The position numbers and the translations under genes were made by a program. A stretch of DNA of 64,000 nt from Beroe ovata (taxonomy: Eukaryota > Ctenophora > Nuda > Beroida > Beroidae), in assembly GCA_946803715.1 (NCBI GenBank), contig CAMPET010000008.1, positions 482,777 through 546,776 of the forward strand. The letters are read 5' to 3'. Each line of letters starts with the position of its first letter. Position 1 is the first letter of the stretch. Below, piece by piece: positions 58,301 to 64,000 of the stretch. Below the pieces are notes generated by a model. It searched no databases. It saw only the letters and a program-made list of their open reading frames with translations, and had not been told where the DNA came from.

Positions 58301-58943
58301 GTACCGTGTATGGGTATACTGCAAACATAGCAAAATACTGGATATCGATTTTCTAAACCAAGGATTGGCATAAGAGAGGTAAGAATCTAAACTGTGAATC
58401 ATCAGCGGTTACCCTACAGATGTAAGGCCCTCTCCTGTCAACTGCGATTCGGATCTCAGTATCAGCAGGTGGCAAGAGAGAACGGAGGAGTTTCGGCCCA
58501 CCGTACCCCTCGCAGCTTACAACTGCAAGGCTGGGCCACCCAGAACTCCGGAATTCTGAGCTTCACAGTTTAGAGAGACGGGGGGATTGGAGATAAGAAT
58601 CAATGGAGGGGAAGAATTGAACTGAATAAATAAATAAAATCAAAGTATAACGAATATGTTGAAGTACACTGTCCCGAGATACTGTATGGATATTTCCAGT
58701 TCAATGTCAAGTGACTTATACAGTATATTGCCCCGAGTGAGTAGACCTAGCCGACGGATCCAAAGTCCGATTCACAAGGGGGTTTACGCTTCCGGTTAGG
58801 GAAACTCGCGCCGCTATCCCATGCCCAACACACTAAAAAGGTGTGCCGCTAGCCCAACGGTTCGCTGAGGTATGGGGAAGCTGACAGAAGTCGGGCGCTC
58901 CAATGTTACTGCAAAGTCACCCAACAAAAGACTAGAACACCAG

Positions 58944-59960
58944 CTAACTGACTCTATCTAAGATCACATTATCGTCTATGATGTGATACTTTTGAAAGGT
59001 AGTACTATTTTTCCTAAGGCAACGTTTGATAATGTTAACTAGATCAGAATGTTCATAACCTCTTTCTCTCAACTTGTGGAAGACTTTGTTGAGGTTAGAT
59101 ATGAATGATTCAAATTCTGTACAAATGTTGCCATATCTTAGGATTTGACTAAAGAAAACATTATGGCCTACTTCCAGGGGAATATTACTCTGAGGGAAGG
59201 TCAAAGAAACTACATTGAAATTAAAATCGTCAGTTTTATTATATACAGACACTAAGACCTTGCCAGGTTGGATAGAGATGTTGAGGTCCAGGTAATTCAC
59301 GTTCTTGTTGTCAGTACCTGACCTCTCCATTTCAAGAGAAGGATGATAGATCTGTTTTATGAGAGCTTCAAAGTTAAGATAGTTGGTGGTGATAAGATCA
59401 TCGACATAACGTCGGGTTTTCGACAAGATCTTAGCAAGAGCAAACTTTTTGGACTTAAGGAGATGGGTCATGAAGTTATACTCACTTTTGGCGAGTGTGA
59501 GATCCGCAATGGGGGAACTGGAGTTTCCGCCCATAGGAATTCCTAGGACTTGGATGAAGACTCTACCGGCAAGGACTATATAGGTATAATAGATGATGAA
59601 GTGGACGGCTTCTTTGAGTTGATCCTTATCAAAACTATAGTAGCCATCATAGATCTTCTTCGAGAATAAACATTTGTCTGTATTGTATTATCATTTTGAC
59701 GTGAAATTGTGGCTGTCTGAGTATCTAATGGTCCTTGAGCTATGGTAGAAATCTCAAGTCAATCGGTCAATCGGTTTGGAAGCTATCCTCAAATGCTCAC
59801 TCAANAAGACGTCACTGTTCTGCAGTGACTCAAGAAACTGCGAGGAGGAATCTATGCTCCAGAACACGTTGACACCACTGTTATTGTATATTGTCTGACA
59901 ATACTTCTTGAAGTATTCTCGAAAGAGTTTAAGACTACAATTAACAAGGATGTTCAGGTA
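58944..59960 (-). mobile_element. decayed reverse transcriptase (YVDD type, Penelope-like?)
   Basis: The minus-strand frame from about 59687 to 58944 reads FIIYYTYIVLAGRVFIQVLG, then GIPMGGNSSSPIADLTLAKS and RRYVDDL, the palm motifs of a reverse transcriptase with YVDD as the metal site. The thumb region follows (VNYLDLNISI, QSNIPLEVGH, ILRYGNIC). Upstream in the same direction, separated by in-frame stops near 59690 and an N at 59805, another piece reads NVFWSIDSSSQFLESL, which belongs to the fingers region of the same kind of protein. So one element copy is broken by stops. The GIPMG...YVDD arrangement is reminiscent of Penelope-like RTs and of related RTs seen in invertebrate genomes; I cannot fix the class. 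Confidence 0.75.
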
Positions 59961-60497
59961 CTCACTCAGAAAGGTTTAATCATCGAATCATCTTAGGCTT
60001 ATAACGATTACCTATATTCGTTTCATATGACCTATCATAGATTTCTACTCAAGATAGATATTCCCAATGATCAACAACTGTACTACGATACCTTATTGGT
60101 TATTGCTGACCGACTGAAGGAAAATGATGAGATAATATGTTGCCCTTTAGCAGTAGCCGTTCGTCTTGTTCAATAAAGACCAATCATGAGCTGGCAAATG
60201 AGAGAGGTATTTTTCTCTCTTCCTATATAAGACCTAAACCTACCATTTCATACTACAACTTTTTCATTTATCATTAGATTATCATTTATTATGGTGTCGA
60301 GGACTTTTTTGGCATGGTGTCGAACATGGCAAATTCGGTATCATATTCGGCACTTCACTGCTTGATTCACACTCACAAAAATCTACCAAGGACTTTTCAT
60401 TCTTTTAATAAACTTCTAGTATTTGCTTATATTTAGAAAGATAAACTTACATAAAATTTGATAAGGTAAAGATCTGCCGAAACATCACTCTTTTGTG
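59961..60497. other. spacer upstream of the GPCR
   Basis: AT-rich, no coding signal. It may include further decayed sequence of the reverse-transcriptase element (to about 60150) and the GPCR promoter. Confidence 0.5.
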
Positions 60498-61508
60498 ATG
60501 GTGCTTGGAAATGAATCTGTGGATCCTTCAGACATTAACTTCACGTCTGCTCAAACAGCCATTTTGGGTGTCTATACCTTTCTCATGACAATACTTGGCC
60601 TTTTCGGGAATGGCGCAATTCTTTTCTCATCAATCAAGTTTAATTCGATACAACTTGATAAACCATCTCTGATATTCATTCAGAATCTGGCAGCTGCTGA
60701 CATGCTGTACACTTTGTTTGTCATATTCCCTCAGATGGTGACTTATTGTGCAGGGAAATGGGTCCTTGGGACTGTTTATTGCTTCATAAATGCCCAGCTA
60801 AGCTTCATCCCAGGATCTGTTAACTCACTTACAGTTTTCATGATTACAACATATAGAATGGTGATTGTGAAAAACCCCTTCAACAAAATATCTGCACGCA
60901 CTGCCAAAATTTGCTCATTGGCATCTTGGGTAGGTGGATCAGCAGGATCAGTGATATCATTAGCCTACCAATCAACATCTTCATTTAAATCAGACAATGC
61001 AAAATGTATGTCAAGCGTTTATGAAGATCTTGCAGCAGAGAAGATTTTAAAAATTGCATTAGTTTTCATTGTCATAATACCTCTATTTGGCATAGTGATT
61101 GAAAATTCAATTCTCTGTATAATTGCTATAAGAAGCAGTATAAGACAAGCAACATCAGTTTCTCAAAGCAACTTTAAAGCCCTTATAATGGTTTGTGCTC
61201 TATCAGGATGTTTCGTAATAAGTTGGATTCCTTATGTCATCTTCACAGTCAGCAAATCCAAAAACCCTGACACCCCTATAGCTCTAGATATCATGTCTTT
61301 CCATTGCATTTTCATCAATGCTGCAGCAAATCCAATACTTTATACCTTCACAAATAAGAGATTTGGATGCTTTGTGAAAGACATGCTGTTAGGTATTTTT
61401 TGTGCATTTTCAAATAAAGGAACTGGGCTTAATCCATATAATGCAGCTTTGGCTTATCCAACATCAAGGAACAGTAATACTGCAGCAAAAGAACAGACAA
61501 GTCAATAA
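60498..61508 (+). CDS. class A (rhodopsin-type) G-protein-coupled receptor, intronless
   Basis: One frame of 336 residues with seven hydrophobic segments. The N-terminus has NES and NFT glycosylation sites. TM1 carries the GNG motif, TM2 NLAAADM (Asp 2.50), TM3 begins after a Cys that can pair with the Cys in loop 2 (NAKCMSS). The DRY position reads YRM within TTYRMVIVKNP. TM4 has a Trp, TM5 a Pro, TM6 CFVISWIPY in place of CWxP, and TM7 ends NAAANPILY with the NPxxY motif. No retinal-binding lysine is present at the expected TM7 site, so it is not an opsin. The ligand cannot be predicted; peptide, amine or melatonin-like receptors are all possible. A GTG-initiated frame extends only one codon upstream, so the ATG at 60498 is the natural start. 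Confidence 0.9.
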   Translation: MVLGNESVDPSDINFTSAQTAILGVYTFLMTILGLFGNGAILFSSIKFNSIQLDKPSLIFIQNLAAADMLYTLFVIFPQMVTYCAGKWVLGTVYCFINAQLSFIPGSVNSLTVFMITTYRMVIVKNPFNKISARTAKICSLASWVGGSAGSVISLAYQSTSSFKSDNAKCMSSVYEDLAAEKILKIALVFIVIIPLFGIVIENSILCIIAIRSSIRQATSVSQSNFKALIMVCALSGCFVISWIPYVIFTVSKSKNPDTPIALDIMSFHCIFINAAANPILYTFTNKRFGCFVKDMLLGIFCAFSNKGTGLNPYNAALAYPTSRNSNTAAKEQTSQ

Positions 61509-62074
61509 TTTCAATGAATATTCCCTACTATAGGTGTTCCTAGAGAACAAGATACTGTATGTTGAGAAATGACCTGCCACACCCATCTGGTCGTCTCAGT
61601 GTCTCATTGTCTCATCATGGACCAATTAAAAAACTGGATTCAATCTATTACCTAGTACCTAGTTACCTAGTGATTGAAAAGATTTAAGATATAGATTGCC
61701 TATAGATATTAGAATTGAAAGATAGTTTGGTGATGATTGGAGATCTTTTATAATGCTGATTATGATCTATTTTTCTCAACCTAGCAAGTTCTTAATCCTA
61801 AAAATGATCATACAATTCACAGGAACCAAAAGAACTCCAGCTGATAATGCATGAAAGGATATTTTCCTTTAACTCACTTGACATACTTTTTTTGACATAC
61901 TGTTTTTTATTCTAATGTATTTAATCCAATAGCAAATTATATTCATTGAATGAATATAAGTCTTACTTATATACTACAACTAGAAAAATCGTCAAGACGG
62001 CATGATACACTACCCATTGGATATGATAAGAAGACATAAGTTAAGTTAGTGTTTTGTAGCAGTTGCATGAGAGA
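61509..62074. other. GPCR 3' flank
   Basis: AT-rich, with repeated ACCTAGT words near 61650-61670 and no coding signal. Confidence 0.5.
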
Positions 62075-62390
62075 TCAAGAATTAAGATTTTCTGATAACG
62101 CACAGATGCAACAAGTGAAGCAGTTGTTGTGAGTTAAAGGTATTTCAGAGTGACATACACCATCTTCAGTTCTGTTAATATTTTATTGGTGATCAAATTG
62201 TTGTTCAACACTTATTTAACTTTAATTTTTACGAAAGGACTCTTGCTGAACACCTACAAGAGATTCATCACTTGCATTCAGNTTTACAGAACTGAAGATG
62301 GTGGATATCACACTGAAATGTTTTTAACTCACTAACAACGACTGTTTCACTTGTTGCATCTGTGCATTATCAGAAATTCAGAATTCTTGA
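62075..62390. mobile_element. foldback element with about 100-bp inverted arms
   Basis: The left arm (62075-62175) and right arm (62286-62390) are reverse complements at most positions: GATGCAACAAGTGAA, GAGTTAAA and ACCATCTTCAGTTCTGT are shared. The loop of about 110 bp contains an N at 62282. No coding capacity. The assembler break at the loop is typical of long hairpins. Confidence 0.85.
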
Positions 62391-63060
62391 AGACATAAAT
62401 TGAAACAGGATGATATTTGAAATGATAATGCCACACTTATGTTAACAAACAAACGAACATGCACGGAAGCAGCAACAGCAAAATAGAAATCTGCACTCAG
62501 GAAATCTGCACATAAAACTCTGGTAACCCGTGCACAAATCTGCACGTGCCAATGCCCTTTCAATTTAGAGTAACTTGAGCAGCACTTAGGCGTTAGTTAA
62601 CTCGACATAATACACACTCAAAACAAAAATTTCATATAGGAGCATTTGTAAACAAATCTACCATTTCACAAAATTGGCACTGAGAGATGTTTGTATTTGA
62701 TCACTGACCAGTTGTTTGACTTCCGCTTATTGTGTTGCATAACTAAGTATTTCAGCATATTTCATGTTCATCTGAAATGCACTTTCTGCAGCTGTTTGCT
62801 TCTACAGTGTCACCATAGCAATGGTTGAATGGTCACTTTCTCTCAAAACGTGTCTTGGCCAATAGCAAGAATCTCACAGCAACAAATATGTACATGCACA
62901 TGTATCATTGTAATGTTGCATGAATAAATAATTTTTCGTATTGCATTGCCTCCGAAACAAAATATAAAATATCCATATTATAATTTGGTTGCTTGCCAAT
63001 AAATAAAATATAAAATATCTCTATTATAATTTGGCTGCTTGTTTGTCTTTATGTCCGTCA
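62391..63060. other. AT-rich spacer
   Basis: No gene seen. A repeated piece, TTATAATTTGG followed by CTGCTTG or TTGCTTG, with AATAAAATATAAAATAT, occurs near 62955-63040. Confidence 0.5.
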
Positions 63061-63074
63061 CGAAATGCACGTGC

Positions 63075-64000
63075 TGATTTTGTGTGCACGCATTGCGCGC
63101 CCTTGTTCTACTCAGTGAACCAAACCACAGAGACGCGCATGTGCACACGCTGCGCGCCCCTGTTCTACTCAGTGAACTGAAAAGTCGTAGAAAGGAGACG
63201 CGCGGCGCGCGCGGAGTATTTGGGTCACGCGCGCGGAGTATTTGGGTCACGCAGCGCGGGAACAGACGCGCACGGAGGCGCGCAGTGCAGCGCGCGCAGC
63301 GAGCGTAGTATTTGGGTCACGTAGCGCGGGAACAGACGCGCACGGAGGCGCGCAGTGCAGCGCGCGCAGCGAGCGTAGTATTTGGGTCACGTAGCGCGGG
63401 AACATGATTTTAAAGTGAAAGTGCGTGTTGCATGGACGTGGACAAGTGCAGTGCTTAGTGCTACTACTTGTCTGGCGATGCTAGACCGCTGATGCAAGCC
63501 GCGAGAATCTGAGAATAAGTTTGCGCCGCGCGCGCGCAAAACGAAATTCTCGACAGGGTCTATCATCGATCGACAATGCTACTACCAAAGAAATTTTAAA
63601 AAGCAGCTATGATAGATTGATAGCTGCTTTTTAAAATTTCTTTGGTAGTAGCACGTGTCCATGGCAACATGAACACGCACTTTTACTTCAAAATCATATT
63701 CCCGCGCTACGTGACCCAAATACTCCGCCGAGCTATCCGCTGACATGGTGCAACATGCAAGACTCGACTGAAGACCACTGACGCAAGCCCCGAAGCGTCT
63801 GAGAATGAGTTTGCGCCTGAGAATAAGTTTGCGCCGCGCGCGCAAAACGAAATTAACTCGACAGGGCCGGGTACTTGAAGTTGAAAGAGCTCCATTGCAG
63901 AAAGAATAGAATTTAAGCATACCACTGACTGTTTATAAAGCATTTTGTCGATTAATGATAGACCCTGTCAAGAATTTCGTTTTTGCTTCGCAGCTTGCAT
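63075..64000. repeat. GC-rich dispersed repeat array with nested hairpin
   Basis: TATTTGGGTCACGCAGCGCG or its TAGCG variant occurs at about 63218, 63238, 63309 and 63379, and inverted near 63703-63722. The last direct copies form a 70-bp tandem repeat. GTGCACACGCTGCGCGCCCC and TGAACTGAAAAGTCGTA precede them. GAAATTCTCGACAGGGTC-type words occur at 63543, near 63850 and, inverted, at about 63960. The array encloses the perfect hairpin at 63577-63653 and runs off the window edge. It belongs to the same family as 33.8-34.35 kb. Confidence 0.85.
63577..63653. repeat. perfect 34-bp inverted repeat, 9-bp loop
   Basis: Arms 63577-63610 and 63620-63653 are exact reverse complements (left arm begins TGCTACTACCAAAG). 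Outside them a second, imperfect pair of arms of 60-70 bp (about 63379-63440 against 63655-63727) makes a nested foldback. It is probably the core of the GC-rich element. Confidence 0.92.

Larger units (their letters stand above)
58041..58943. other. CLIP upstream region and 3' flank of the RT fragment
   Basis: Holds a near-perfect inverted repeat (58193-58264), the 23-bp word shared with 48335-48357, and a denser, GC-richer block (about 58400-58600) ending in an AATAAATAAATAAAATC tail. The block at 58740-58940 may be 3' sequence of the reverse-transcriptase element. No gene is recognised. Confidence 0.5.

Overview
The window is animal (metazoan) nuclear DNA. Almost every recognisable gene is split by short GT-AG introns, mostly 80-300 bp. 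Codon-level similarity to animal families is clear, a 5S rRNA-type sequence is present, CA/TG microsatellites are frequent, and there is a tRNA-derived SINE and several hairpin (MITE-like) elements. The species cannot be named from the sequence. The strongly diverged SIX-class homeobox gene and short introns would fit an early-branching or fast-evolving invertebrate, but that is a weak inference. Exon chains below were built by hand from splice signals, reading phase and remembered family sequences; no alignment was run.

Layout. 1-13104: about 13 kb with no convincing gene, only microsatellites and small tandem repeats. 13105-14115 (-): a possible four-exon small gene of unknown function. 14.4-15.4 kb: a LINE tail and two perfect inverted repeats. 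16315-17685 (+): intronless epsilon-tubulin (TUBE1). 18009-29074 (+): NEK10 kinase, 25 exons. Intron 4 carries a 5S rRNA sequence on the opposite strand, and intron 10 carries an intronless SIX-class homeobox gene on the opposite strand. 29937-31803 (-): secreted glucosamine-6-sulfatase-like enzyme. 32306-33351 (-): SAXO-like axonemal microtubule protein. 33.8-34.35 kb: GC-rich repeat. 35372-41669 (-): clathrin interactor 1 / epsinR (CLINT1), 14 exons. 41.0-43.0 and 43.87-45.7 kb: two copies of the CLINT1 promoter side with exons 1-3, distinguished by a SINE and a MITE. 46185-48026 (-): ubiquitin-like plus ankyrin protein (ANKUB1-like). 48922-49704 (+): unrecognised secreted Cys/dibasic-repeat protein. 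51152-58040 (-): CLIP3/CLIP4-type protein with ankyrin repeats and three CAP-Gly domains. 58944-59960 (-): decayed reverse transcriptase. 60498-61508 (+): intronless class A GPCR. 62.0-64.0 kb: foldback element and GC-rich repeats.

As a set, TUBE1 (centriole triplets), NEK10 (ciliary kinase), the SAXO-like protein (axoneme) and the CLIP protein (microtubule binding) form a loose microtubule/cilium neighbourhood. TUBE1 and NEK10 are only about 320 bp apart, head to tail. CLINT1 (vesicle coats), the sulfatase (glycosaminoglycan turnover) and the GPCR are unrelated neighbours.

Six isolated N bases (19959, 43872, 50176, 51743, 59805, 62282) look like contig joins. The one at 43872 sits exactly at the start of the second CLINT1 copy, so that duplication may be two haplotypes placed in tandem.
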